A DNA stretch of 64,000 nucleotides from Arthrobacter sp. ov118 (GTDB lineage Bacteria > Actinomycetota > Actinomycetes > Actinomycetales > Micrococcaceae). Where the stretch lies: positions 1 through 64,000 of the forward strand of contig NZ_FPAY01000008.1 in the NCBI RefSeq assembly GCF_900116495.1, read 5' to 3'. Below are positions 9,088-16,882 of this stretch, in pieces; the stretch's first letter is position 1, and each line of letters opens with the position of its first letter. A program made the position numbers and the translations under genes. The notes beneath the pieces are model-generated. The model worked only from the letters and a program-made list of their open reading frames with translations. It was not told the origin of the DNA and searched no databases.

Positions 9088-9585
9088 ATGGCCCTGAGTG
9101 CATCCACTACCGTTCCGCACAGCGTCGACCGCATTACCGCGGTTTTCGTCAACGAAGACTTCCTGCGCCACACGAGCGAGCTCGTCGGCGGCACCCTGGA
9201 ATCGTTCGCCCTCGAAGGCGACCCCGCCGCCGCCTTCAGCACCACCACCGTGCGCACCATCCCCACCACCCGGATGCCCGACCTGGCCCGGAAATTTGTC
9301 GGCGAAAGCCTGAAGGTCACCCAGCTCGAAAGCTGGGAGGCCCCGGCAGCCGACGGCTCCCGGCAGAGCAAGATCTCGCTCAAGGTCGCCGGCGCACCGC
9401 TGGACGTGAACGCCGTCCAGCGTCTCGTATCCGAGGGTGGCAGCACCCGGATCGAGCTCGAAGGCAACGTGACCTCCTCGGTGCCGTTCCTCGGCGGCAA
9501 GATCGCCGATGCAGCAGAGCCGATGGTCGGCAAGGCCCTGAACCTGCAGTCCCAGCAGGCCCAGGCCTGGCTCGAGAGCCACTAG
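9088..9585 (+). CDS. DUF2505 family protein
   Basis: 165 residues. The sequence (ATTTV-type start, VDRITAVFVNEDFLRH, LEGNVTSSVPFLGGKIADAA) fits the actinobacterial DUF2505 family, a START/SRPBCC-like helix-grip fold presumed to bind a hydrophobic ligand. The C-terminal KIADAAEPMVGKAL helix is typical of the lipid-binding fold. ACGGAGGA lies eight bases before ATG 9088. It follows another START-like domain protein, which hints at a shared theme of hydrophobic ligands. No enzyme activity can be inferred. Confidence 0.8.
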   Translation: MALSASTTVPHSVDRITAVFVNEDFLRHTSELVGGTLESFALEGDPAAAFSTTTVRTIPTTRMPDLARKFVGESLKVTQLESWEAPAADGSRQSKISLKVAGAPLDVNAVQRLVSEGGSTRIELEGNVTSSVPFLGGKIADAAEPMVGKALNLQSQQAQAWLESH

Positions 9586-9589
9586 CGCC

Positions 9590-9811
9590 GTGGAGCTGCC
9601 AGCGTTCCTCGCCGTCGTCCTGGTGGTCTCCGGTGTTTGGTCCCTGGTGGTCTGGCCGCAGTTCCTGCGCCGGGTCAGAAAGGACCCGCGGGCCCGCGAT
9701 GCCGACGGCAAGGCCACGCGCTTCCTGACCGTCCACGTCGTCCTCGTCAGCATCTCCATGGTGCTTGGGGCCGCGACGGCGGCCATCGGCATCGCGGGGC
9801 TGGTCAGCTAG
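9590..9811 (+). CDS. SCO4848-type small membrane protein
   Basis: 73 residues starting with GTG four bases after the DUF2505 stop. Two hydrophobic helices (FLAVVLVVSGVWSLVVW and VHVVLVSISMVLGAATAAIG) flank a basic cytoplasmic loop (FLRRVRKDPRARD). This arrangement matches the short SCO4848 family of actinobacteria, whose function is unknown. The tight spacing indicates translation coupling with the upstream gene. Confidence 0.8.
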   Translation: MELPAFLAVVLVVSGVWSLVVWPQFLRRVRKDPRARDADGKATRFLTVHVVLVSISMVLGAATAAIGIAGLVS

Positions 9812-9907
9812 CCCCCGAAACACCGGCGGCGGCACTGCGCATACCGCGCCCGCCGCCGCCGGCGCTAGAATCGGCAAAAAGGTGGACCACTGAAAGGGGA
9901 CACCCCT

Positions 9908-10351
9908 TTGCTACCCCGTCGTGCGGCCATCTGGGCCCTGGGCACCTATGCCCTTTCGCTGGGCCTGATTGCTTTTTGGCCCGTCCCCGTTGACCGCGAC
10001 GCGTCCGGATTCTTGGCGCAGTGGTTGCAGGACCTCCACCGCGGGGGCGTTCCACGATGGTTCGATTACGCCGTGGTGGAATTCAGCGCCAACGTGATCT
10101 TGTTCTTTCCGCTGGGCGCCTTGGTCGCCCGGATCCTCGGCCCGCGGTACTGGTGGGGAGGGGTGGCTACGGGTTTCCTGCTCTCCGTCCTCATCGAACT
10201 TGCCCAGTTCGCCCTTCTTCCCGCCCGCTTTGCCTCCGTCGCCGACGTCGCCGCGAACACCCTCGGCGGGTTGCTCGGCGCCCTCCTGGCCCGGGCGCTC
10301 ATGGCCCGCGGCAACCCTGTGCGAAAACGGCGGCCAGCACGTACGCTGTGA
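9908..10351 (+). CDS. VanZ-like membrane protein
   Basis: 147 residues starting at a TTG with GAAAGGGGA upstream. Four hydrophobic segments and the VanZ pattern are visible: FSANVILFFPLGALV, then LSVLIELAQF and SVADVAANTLGGLLGALL. VanZ proteins have been linked to teicoplanin resistance and cell-surface lipid or glycan processes, but the biochemical role is unclear. It sits just before ugd (27-base gap) in the same direction, consistent with an envelope role. Confidence 0.85.
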   Translation: MLPRRAAIWALGTYALSLGLIAFWPVPVDRDASGFLAQWLQDLHRGGVPRWFDYAVVEFSANVILFFPLGALVARILGPRYWWGGVATGFLLSVLIELAQFALLPARFASVADVAANTLGGLLGALLARALMARGNPVRKRRPARTL

Positions 10352-10378
10352 ACTAGCCACGCGGGAGGACATTGAGCT

Positions 10379-11692
10379 ATGCGGATCTCGGTCATCGGCT
10401 GCGGTTACCTGGGTGCGGTCCACGCTGCGTGTATGGCGAAACTGGGTCATGACGTCGTCGGCATCGACGTCGACGAACACAAAGTGGAACAACTATCAGC
10501 GGGCCATGCTCCCTTTTACGAGCCTGTCCTGGATGAACTCCTTGCCGAGCTTGAAGAATCGGGGCGACTGCGGTTCACGTCCGACTTGGCGGCCGCCCGC
10601 GGCGCCGAAGTCCATTTCGTTTGCGTCGGGACCCCGCAGAAACGCGGCGAAAACGGCGCCGACCTGCGCTACGTGGACGCCGCCGTCGAGGCTCTCGCCG
10701 CCCAGCTCTCCCCCGGCGACGTCGTCGCCGGGAAGTCCACGGTGCCGGTGGGAACCGCCGCGCGGCTGGCCGAGGTGATTGCGGAGACGGAGCCTGGTGC
10801 CACGCTGGTCTGGAATCCTGAGTTCCTGCGCGAGGGCCACGCCGTGACGGACACCCTGAACCCGGACCGGTTCGTCTACGGAACACCCGACGGCAGCGAA
10901 GAACATCCTGCCGTGGCCGTCCTGGACCGGGTCTACGAGGTTCCGCTGGCGGGCGGAATCCCCCGGCTGGTGACGGACTTTGCCACCGCAGAGCTCGTGA
11001 AGACGGCCGCCAACTCGTTCCTCGCCACGAAGATTTCATTTATCAATGCCATGGCCGAGGTCTGCGAGGCCACGGGGGCCGACGTCACGCGGCTGGCTGA
11101 TGCGATCGGCCTCGACGAGCGGATCGGGCGGAAGTTCCTGAACGCAGGTATCGGGTTCGGCGGCGGTTGCCTGCCCAAGGACATCCGCGCGTTCATGGCC
11201 CGGGCCGGGGAGCTGGGCGCGGACCAGGCACTGACGTTCCTGCGCGAAGTGGACGCCATCAACATGCGGCGCCGCACCCGGGTGGTGGAGCTGACGCGGG
11301 AACTGTGCGGCGGGTCCCTGCTGGGCCAGCGGATCGCGGTGCTGGGGGCCGCCTTCAAGCCCGAGAGCGACGACGTCCGGGACTCCCCCGCGCTCAGTGC
11401 CGCCGCGCAGCTCCAATTGCAGGGTGCGGTGGTGACGGTGACCGATCCCCAGGCACTGACCAATGCGGCCAAACGCTTTCCCGAACTCCCGTTGGAACCC
11501 GATCTGGAAACCGCGCTGAACAGGGCCGACGCCGTGCTGCTCCTCACCGAATGGCGGGTGTACCGGGAACTGGATCCGCACGCCGTCAAAGCGCTTGTGT
11601 CCGTGCCGCGCATCCTCGATGGCCGCAATGTCCTGGACCCGGCCAAGTGGCGTGCTGCCGGGTGGATCTACAGGGGTCTCGGGCGGCCCTGA
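10379..11692 (+). CDS. ugd: UDP-glucose 6-dehydrogenase
   Basis: 437 residues, full length. It oxidises UDP-glucose to UDP-glucuronate with two NAD. The N-terminal NAD-binding loop is ISVIGCGYLGAVHAACMAKL, followed by the acidic strand end VGIDVD. The catalytic cysteine lies in GFGGGCLPKD (about residue 263), and the C-terminal domain contains AFKPESDDVRDSPA. A GGAGG-type site precedes ATG 10379. It probably supplies uronic acid precursor to the polysaccharide locus that starts about 2 kb downstream, although sufS-sufU intervene. Confidence 0.95.
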   Translation: MRISVIGCGYLGAVHAACMAKLGHDVVGIDVDEHKVEQLSAGHAPFYEPVLDELLAELEESGRLRFTSDLAAARGAEVHFVCVGTPQKRGENGADLRYVDAAVEALAAQLSPGDVVAGKSTVPVGTAARLAEVIAETEPGATLVWNPEFLREGHAVTDTLNPDRFVYGTPDGSEEHPAVAVLDRVYEVPLAGGIPRLVTDFATAELVKTAANSFLATKISFINAMAEVCEATGADVTRLADAIGLDERIGRKFLNAGIGFGGGCLPKDIRAFMARAGELGADQALTFLREVDAINMRRRTRVVELTRELCGGSLLGQRIAVLGAAFKPESDDVRDSPALSAAAQLQLQGAVVTVTDPQALTNAAKRFPELPLEPDLETALNRADAVLLLTEWRVYRELDPHAVKALVSVPRILDGRNVLDPAKWRAAGWIYRGLGRP

Positions 11693-11735
11693 TCCTGCCA
11701 CGGCGGCCTCGTTCACCGCCCAGCGGCGGCCGGTC

Positions 11736-12188
11736 CTACTGCGAGACGGCTTGCCCGAGGGCGTCTTCGGCCGCTACCCAGGAGAGCATGGCGCACTTGA
11801 CCCGGGCAGCGTAGCGGGACACACCCTCGAACGCGGCCGCGTCGCCCAGCAGTTCCGGGTCCGCCGGCACCTTGCCGCGGGAGCGAAGCACGTCGCGGAA
11901 GTTGCCAATCACGGTGCGGAGTTCCTCGGTGGTCATGCCCTCGGCAAGGTCCGTCAGCACGGAGGCCGAGGCCATCGAGATGGAGCAGCCGTCGCCGTCC
12001 CAGCGCAGCTCACTGACTTTGCCGCCGGCCACGGACACGCGGACCGTGATTTCGTCGCCGCAGGTCGGATTCAGCTGGTGGGACTGGCCGCTGGCACCCA
12101 CGGGAGCTGCCGCCGCGGCCAGGCCGCTGCCGTGCCGGGCCTTGGAGTGGTCCAGGATGATCTGCTGGTAGAGCTGGTCAAGACTCAT
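11736..12188 (-). CDS. sufU: SufU iron-sulphur assembly sulphur-transfer protein
   Basis: 150 residues. SufU in Gram-positive bacteria accepts persulphide sulphur from SufS through a zinc-site swap. The three cysteines of the family are in NPTCGDEI, DGDGCSIS and VKCAMLSW, together with the aspartate in CGDE. The start lies 11 bases after the sufS stop in the same direction, so they are co-transcribed. No sufBCD genes are within the window next to them, which suggests a separate location. Confidence 0.93.
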   Translation of the reverse strand: MSLDQLYQQIILDHSKARHGSGLAAAAAPVGASGQSHQLNPTCGDEITVRVSVAGGKVSELRWDGDGCSISMASASVLTDLAEGMTTEELRTVIGNFRDVLRSRGKVPADPELLGDAAAFEGVSRYAARVKCAMLSWVAAEDALGQAVSQ

Positions 12189-12199
12189 GGATGTCCGCC

Positions 12200-13507
12200 C
12201 TAGGCGTGGAAGTAGGCACGGACGTCGGCGACCGCATTGAGGAATGCGTCCACATCGTCCGTGGTGTTGTACAGGTAGGTGCTGGCTCGGGTCGTGGCCG
12301 TCAGCCCCAGCCGGCGGTGCAGCGGCTGGGCGCAGTGGTGGCCCACCCGCACCGCGATGCCGCGGCTGTCCAGGAACTGGCCGACGTCGTGCGCGTGGAC
12401 GCCGGCGACGTCGAACGCCGCCAGGCCGATCCGTTCCTGGCCCGCTGCCGGGCCCAGCACGCGGATCCCGGGGATGGCCGACAGGCCCTGCACGAGCCGC
12501 TGGCCCAGCTCGGCTTCCCAGGCATGGATGCGGTCCATCCCGGTTTCGCTGAGATAGTTCACCGCCGCGGCGAGCGCAACAGCCTGCGAGATGCGCTGCG
12601 TGCCGGCCTCGAAGCGCTGCGGACTCGGCAGGAAGCCCGCCCGTTCCATGGTGACAGTGGTGATCATCGAGCCGCCGGTCAGGAACGGCGGCAGCGAGTT
12701 GAGCAGCTCCGAGCGGCCATAGAGGGCGCCGATTCCCGTGGGGGCGAGCATCTTATGGCCAGAGAACACCGCGAAGTCGACGCCGAGCGCCTTGACGTCC
12801 AGGGGCAGGTGCGGGACGGACTGGCACGCATCGAGCACAACGAGTGCCCCCGCGGAACGAGCCAGGCCGACCAGGGCTGCCACCGGGTTGATGGTGCCCA
12901 GAACGTTGGAAGCGTGAGTGAACGCCAGGACGCGGGTGCGCGGGCCAATGATGGCGGCGGCAGCCTCCAGGTCCAGGGCGCCGGCGTCGTCGACGGGGAT
13001 GAACTTCAGGACCGCTCCGGTCCGGACGGCGAGTTCCTGCCACGGGATCAGGTTGGCGTGGTGCTCCATCTCCGTGACCACGAGTTCATCGCCCGGGGCC
13101 AGGGCGAAACGGGCGGCTTCAGCGCCGGCACCGGGCAGCGACGCGTTGAGGAAGGAGTAAGTGAGAAGGTTCAGGCCCTCCGTGGCGTTGGAAGTCCAGA
13201 TGAGCTCATCCGGCTCCGCCCCGACGAAGGCCGCCACGGTCTCCCGAGCGTCTTCGAAGGCCTCGGTGGCCTCGACGGCGAGGTGGTGCGCCCCGCGGTG
13301 GACCGCCGAGTTCCGCTGCTCATAGAACTCCTGCTCGGCCTCGAGCACGCTGAGCGGGTTCTGCGACGTCGCGCCGGAGTCCAGGTAGACCAGCTCTTTG
13401 CCGTTGACCCGCTGCTGCAGGATCGGGAAGTCGTTGCGGATCCTCAGGACCTCATCGTTTCCGAGCGCGACGGCAGCGCTGCGGAGGTGGGCTGGGGTGG
13501 CAACCAT
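12200..13507 (-). CDS. sufS: SufS-type cysteine desulphurase
   Basis: 435 residues. A PLP enzyme that converts cysteine to alanine and delivers sulphur to SufU. The PLP lysine is in FSGHKMLAPTG (about residue 250) and the persulphide cysteine in RVGHHCAQP (about residue 391). LDSGATSQNP and FALAPGDELVVTEMEHHAN are typical of class II enzymes. ATG 13507 has AGGAG eight bases upstream; a longer frame to 13576 lacks support. It leads the sufS-sufU pair and is divergent from the CDP-alcohol phosphotransferase gene. Confidence 0.95.
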   Translation of the reverse strand: MVATPAHLRSAAVALGNDEVLRIRNDFPILQQRVNGKELVYLDSGATSQNPLSVLEAEQEFYEQRNSAVHRGAHHLAVEATEAFEDARETVAAFVGAEPDELIWTSNATEGLNLLTYSFLNASLPGAGAEAARFALAPGDELVVTEMEHHANLIPWQELAVRTGAVLKFIPVDDAGALDLEAAAAIIGPRTRVLAFTHASNVLGTINPVAALVGLARSAGALVVLDACQSVPHLPLDVKALGVDFAVFSGHKMLAPTGIGALYGRSELLNSLPPFLTGGSMITTVTMERAGFLPSPQRFEAGTQRISQAVALAAAVNYLSETGMDRIHAWEAELGQRLVQGLSAIPGIRVLGPAAGQERIGLAAFDVAGVHAHDVGQFLDSRGIAVRVGHHCAQPLHRRLGLTATTRASTYLYNTTDDVDAFLNAVADVRAYFHA

Positions 13508-13738
13508 GGCGGAGACTCCTGGATCGGCGTTCGCTGCGGCGCACCCCCGCAGCAAACGCCGGCGGAAATACGTCACACATATTGGACTTAATTATCCCAC
13601 GTTCCCACTGGCTTCCTGTGCGGGCCCCGTACAGCAGCGGCACGACCCGGCTGATCCCGGGAAATGCGTCCCCGTAATGGAGATAAGCCGCTCAACAAAT
13701 CTATAGTTCCTGCAGGTCAAGGCCGCTACGATGACTTC

Positions 13739-13801
13739 ATGCAACTGACAAACGCAGTGTCCGGGCTTCTGACCGCGACCGAAACGTCGCCGTGCAGGTA
13801 G
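13739..13801 (+). CDS. Possible 20-codon leaderless upstream ORF
   Basis: ATG 13739 opens a 20-codon frame (MQLTNAVSGLLTATETSPCR) that ends at TAG 13799-13801, overlapping the GTG start at 13792 by ten bases. A TACGAT -10-like box at 13727-13732 would start transcription at about the ATG, which would give a leaderless message. Leaderless starts are common in actinobacteria. No similarity is recognised, and chance cannot be excluded. Confidence 0.3.
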   Translation: MQLTNAVSGLLTATETSPCR

Positions 13802-14589
13802 AGCAGACCCAGCAGCCGCTGGCCCCCTCAGCTTCTCACCGTCAACTGGTTCAGGCCCTGCGGTCGAAGCAAAAGACGTCCAAGGGCGCCTCTGCCTACG
13901 CACGCTTCCTCAACCGTCCCGCGGGCCGCCATCTTGCCGCCCTGGCGTACAAGTTGAATATGACGCCCAACGGCGTGACGGCGGTGAGCGCCCTGTGCAG
14001 CTTCTCAGGGATAGCGCTGATCGCGTTCGCGCCGGCCACGGCGCTCAACAGCGTGCTGGTTGTCCTGCTGCTCGTGCTCGGCTATGCCCTTGACTCAGCT
14101 GACGGACAGCTAGCCCGGCTGCGTGGCGGCGGAAGCTTTGCCGGCGAGTGGCTGGACCACGTTGTTGATGCGGTCAAGATGGCTTCTCTCCACTTGGCGG
14201 TGCTAGTGGCGTGGTACCAGGGCTACGTCGAGCGGGGCGCATGGCTGGCTGTTCCGTTGCTCTACCAACTGCTCGCCGTGGTGCTGTTTTTCGCGATCAT
14301 TTTGACCGACCAGATGAGGCGGGCACACCGCGGCTCAACCTCGACCCGACTGGCCGGGGAAGGCAACTCATCCGTTCTCTATTCCTTGGCCGTGCTGCCC
14401 ACGGAGTACGGGGTGCTGTGCCTGGCATTTCTCCTGTGGGCAATCCCGCCCGTTTTTTCAGTTGTCTATGCGGTCTTTTTCGGAATCAACGCGTGCTTTC
14501 TCCTGCTGGCGCTGCCCCGCTGGTACGGCGAAATGCGAAGTTACGGTGCAGCCGATAGGGCGCAGGCAGCACCCCTCACCGAGCCCTGA
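13792..14589 (+). CDS. CDP-alcohol phosphatidyltransferase family membrane enzyme
   Basis: 265 residues with about six hydrophobic helices. The signature D-x2-D-G-x2-A-R-x8-G-x3-D-x3-D is complete in DSADGQLARLRGGG followed by GEWLDHVVD (about residues 103-125). The family transfers a phosphoalcohol from a CDP-activated donor to an acceptor alcohol, as in phosphatidylglycerol or phosphatidylinositol synthesis. Its position next to the polysaccharide genes, which include a TagD-like cytidylyltransferase, makes a non-phospholipid role such as alcohol-phosphate decoration plausible. The GTG start at 13792 has no clear ribosome site and may depend on the small overlapping upstream frame. Donor and acceptor cannot be read from sequence. 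Confidence 0.85.
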   Translation: MQVEQTQQPLAPSASHRQLVQALRSKQKTSKGASAYARFLNRPAGRHLAALAYKLNMTPNGVTAVSALCSFSGIALIAFAPATALNSVLVVLLLVLGYALDSADGQLARLRGGGSFAGEWLDHVVDAVKMASLHLAVLVAWYQGYVERGAWLAVPLLYQLLAVVLFFAIILTDQMRRAHRGSTSTRLAGEGNSSVLYSLAVLPTEYGVLCLAFLLWAIPPVFSVVYAVFFGINACFLLLALPRWYGEMRSYGAADRAQAAPLTEP

Positions 14590-14600
14590 GGACAGGGAAG

Positions 14601-14642
14601 GCCCGCGACCACCACCGGTAGCACCGGAGGGCGGCCGCGGGC
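14601..14642. terminator. Probable bidirectional terminator
   Basis: GCCCGCG at 14601-14607 pairs with CGCGGGC at 14636-14642, and an inner CCGGT/ACCGG stem lies at 14615-14627. It sits in the 80-base gap between convergent genes. There is no long T-run. Confidence 0.5.
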
Positions 14643-14669
14643 AGCCCGTTTGTCCACTGCGTGTTGGTG

Positions 14670-15641
14670 TTATTGCCGGACCGACTCCTGGAGCCGGTAC
14701 CATTCCACGGTTCCGGTGATGCCCTTCTCCAGCGGGATGCGATAGCTCCAGCCGGAGTCCGTCAGTTTGGAGACATCCAACAGCTTCTGCGGCGTTCCGT
14801 CGGGTTTGGTCGTATCCCATTTCGTTGTTCCCGTGAAGCCCACGGCGTCCGCCACGAGCCCGGCAAGTTCGGCAATGCTTACGTCGGTTCCGGTACCGAC
14901 ATTTACTTGCTCAGGGCCGTCATAGTGTTCCATCAGGTACAGGCAGGCCTCGGCCATGTCGTCTACATGCAGGAACTCGCGCCGCGGTGAACCGGTGCCC
15001 CAGTTCGTCACCGTTTCAGAGCCGTCGGCTACGGCTTCTGCGTACCGGCGGATCAGGGCCGGGAGCACGTGCGAGCCCTGGGCGGAGAAATTGTCGCCCG
15101 GGCCGTAGAGGTTTGTCGGCATGGCCGAGATCCAGGCCAGATGGTGCTGGCGCCGGACCGCTTGGACCTGGAGGATGCCGGCGATTTTCGCAATTGCATA
15201 GGCGTCGTTGGTCGGCTCCAGATGACCAGTGAGCAGGTATTCCTCCTTGATGGGTTGGGCCGCCATCTTGGGGTAGATGCAGGACGACCCGAGGAAAAGC
15301 AGCCGCTCGACTCCTGCCTGCTGGGCCGCGTCGAGCACGTTGACCTGGATTTGGAGGTTCTCGCTCAGAAAATCCGCGGGATAGCTGTTGTTGGCCATGA
15401 TCCCGCCGACCTTGGCTGCTGCGAGGACGACGTACCGCGGCTTCGTTTCACGAAAGAACGCGAAGGTGGCATCCCGGTCTTTCAGGTCCAGCTCGTCCGA
15501 GGCACGGCCAACCAGGTTCGTAAACCCTGCCTTGGCCAGGGCACGCCACAGCGCTGATCCGGCGAGGCCGCGGTGGCCGGCGATGTAGAAAGGTGCGTCG
15601 CGCTCAAGCGGACCGGGTGTAAAACGGGGAGCCTCAGTCAT
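14670..15641 (-). CDS. fcl: GDP-L-fucose synthase
   Basis: 323 residues. This bifunctional epimerase-reductase converts GDP-4-keto-6-deoxy-D-mannose to GDP-L-fucose with NADPH. The NADP loop is IAGHRGLAGSAL, and the catalytic Y-x3-K is in DAYAIAKIAG. FLGSSCIYP and FLHVDDMAEA are also characteristic of the family. Its start overlaps the end of gmd by eight bases, showing translational coupling. It is the last gene of the leftward polysaccharide unit. Confidence 0.94.
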   Translation of the reverse strand: MTEAPRFTPGPLERDAPFYIAGHRGLAGSALWRALAKAGFTNLVGRASDELDLKDRDATFAFFRETKPRYVVLAAAKVGGIMANNSYPADFLSENLQIQVNVLDAAQQAGVERLLFLGSSCIYPKMAAQPIKEEYLLTGHLEPTNDAYAIAKIAGILQVQAVRRQHHLAWISAMPTNLYGPGDNFSAQGSHVLPALIRRYAEAVADGSETVTNWGTGSPRREFLHVDDMAEACLYLMEHYDGPEQVNVGTGTDVSIAELAGLVADAVGFTGTTKWDTTKPDGTPQKLLDVSKLTDSGWSYRIPLEKGITGTVEWYRLQESVRQ

Positions 15642-16668
15642 GCCCGTGGCCCCAGCTGCCCAAATCCACTGTGTCGATCCAGCCGCCGGGATGCTTCAGA
15701 GCTTCCATATCGGCGTCCACCATCAGACGGGCCAATTCAGGAGTCTCCACTGTGGCTTTCCATCCGAGCTTTTCTCGTGCCTTGGAAGCATCGCCCACGA
15801 GCGCATCCACTTCGGTGGGGCGAAGGTAACGCTCGTCGAACTCGACGTGGTCTTCCCAGTTGAGCCCGGCGTGGCTGAAGGAAATTTCCAGGAAGTCACG
15901 GACGGTGTAGGCCGCCCCCGTAGCGAGCACAAAGTCATCAGGCTCGTCGGCCTGGAGCATCCTCCACATGCCTTCGACGTACTCGGCGGCGTAACCCCAG
16001 TCACGGACCGCGTCAAGGTTGCCCATGTAGAGGGTCTCCTGAAGCCCGGCACTGATGGCGGCCACAGCCCTGGTGATCTTGCGCGTGACAAAGGTTTCGC
16101 CGCGCCGGGGTGACTCGTGGTTGAACAGAACGCCGTTGACGGCGTACATTCCGTAGGCTTCCCGGTAGTTCTTGGTCACCCAGTAGCTGTAGACCTTCGC
16201 AGCCCCATACGGAGAACGCGGGTAGAACGGCGTTTCCTCGCTTTGCGGCGGCGGCGTGGCGCCAAACATTTCCGACGAGGACGCCTGGTAAAACCGGGTC
16301 TCGATTCCCGCCAGCCGCACCGCTTCCAGCATGCGCACAGAGCCGACGCCCGTGGTGTCAGCGGTGTGCTCCGGTTCGTCAAAAGAGACCCGGACGTGCG
16401 ACTGGGCCGCCAGGTTGTAGACCTCGTCAGGTTTGATGTTCGCGATCAGGGTGACGAGCCGGGCCCCGTCACTCAGATCCCCGTAGTGGAGGAAGAGCTT
16501 CGCATCCGGCTCATGCGGATCAACGTACAGGTGTTCTATCCGCACCGTGTTGAAGGTGGAAGCCCTGCGAATGAGGCCGTGGACCTCGTAGCCCTTCTTG
16601 AGGAGAAGTTCGGCCAGATACGAACCGTCTTGGCCGGTAATACCGGTAATAAGCGCACGTTTAGTCAC
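15634..16668 (-). CDS. gmd: GDP-mannose 4,6-dehydratase
   Basis: 344 residues. It converts GDP-mannose to GDP-4-keto-6-deoxy-mannose, the first step towards GDP-fucose. It shows the NADP loop ITGITGQDGSYLAELLL, the catalytic SSSEMFG region, Y-x3-K in SPYGAAKVYSYW, and the HESPRRGETFVTRK box. A 214-base gap with a terminator separates it from the beta-helix gene upstream, so gmd-fcl probably have their own promoter. No GDP-mannose pyrophosphorylase is present in the window; GDP-mannose must come from elsewhere. Confidence 0.96.
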   Translation of the reverse strand: MTKRALITGITGQDGSYLAELLLKKGYEVHGLIRRASTFNTVRIEHLYVDPHEPDAKLFLHYGDLSDGARLVTLIANIKPDEVYNLAAQSHVRVSFDEPEHTADTTGVGSVRMLEAVRLAGIETRFYQASSSEMFGATPPPQSEETPFYPRSPYGAAKVYSYWVTKNYREAYGMYAVNGVLFNHESPRRGETFVTRKITRAVAAISAGLQETLYMGNLDAVRDWGYAAEYVEGMWRMLQADEPDDFVLATGAAYTVRDFLEISFSHAGLNWEDHVEFDERYLRPTEVDALVGDASKAREKLGWKATVETPELARLMVDADMEALKHPGGWIDTVDLGSWGHGHD

Positions 16669-16832
16669 AAGGTCCCCCGAAGTCTCGAACGATGATGAAC
16701 GGCAAATGTCCGGACCCCGGTGAAGGGCTCCACACGATCTGTGCTGTCATGATAAATGACGAAGATCACACTTGCGAGCACGTCTCAGGATTCAAGATGG
16801 GCAGATGCGCGGGGATCGAGGCAGCCCACCAC

Positions 16833-16873
16833 GGCCAATGCGGCGGGAGCGAACGCTCTCCCGCCGCATGGCC
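16833..16873 (-). terminator. Terminator after the beta-helix gene
   Basis: ATGCGGCGGGAG (16838-16849) pairs with CTCCCGCCGCAT (16858-16869) over an eight-base loop, with additional GGCC/GGCC pairing outside. It begins about ten bases beyond the stop at 16883. T-run weak. Confidence 0.7.
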
Positions 16874-16882
16874 GGCCGGTAG

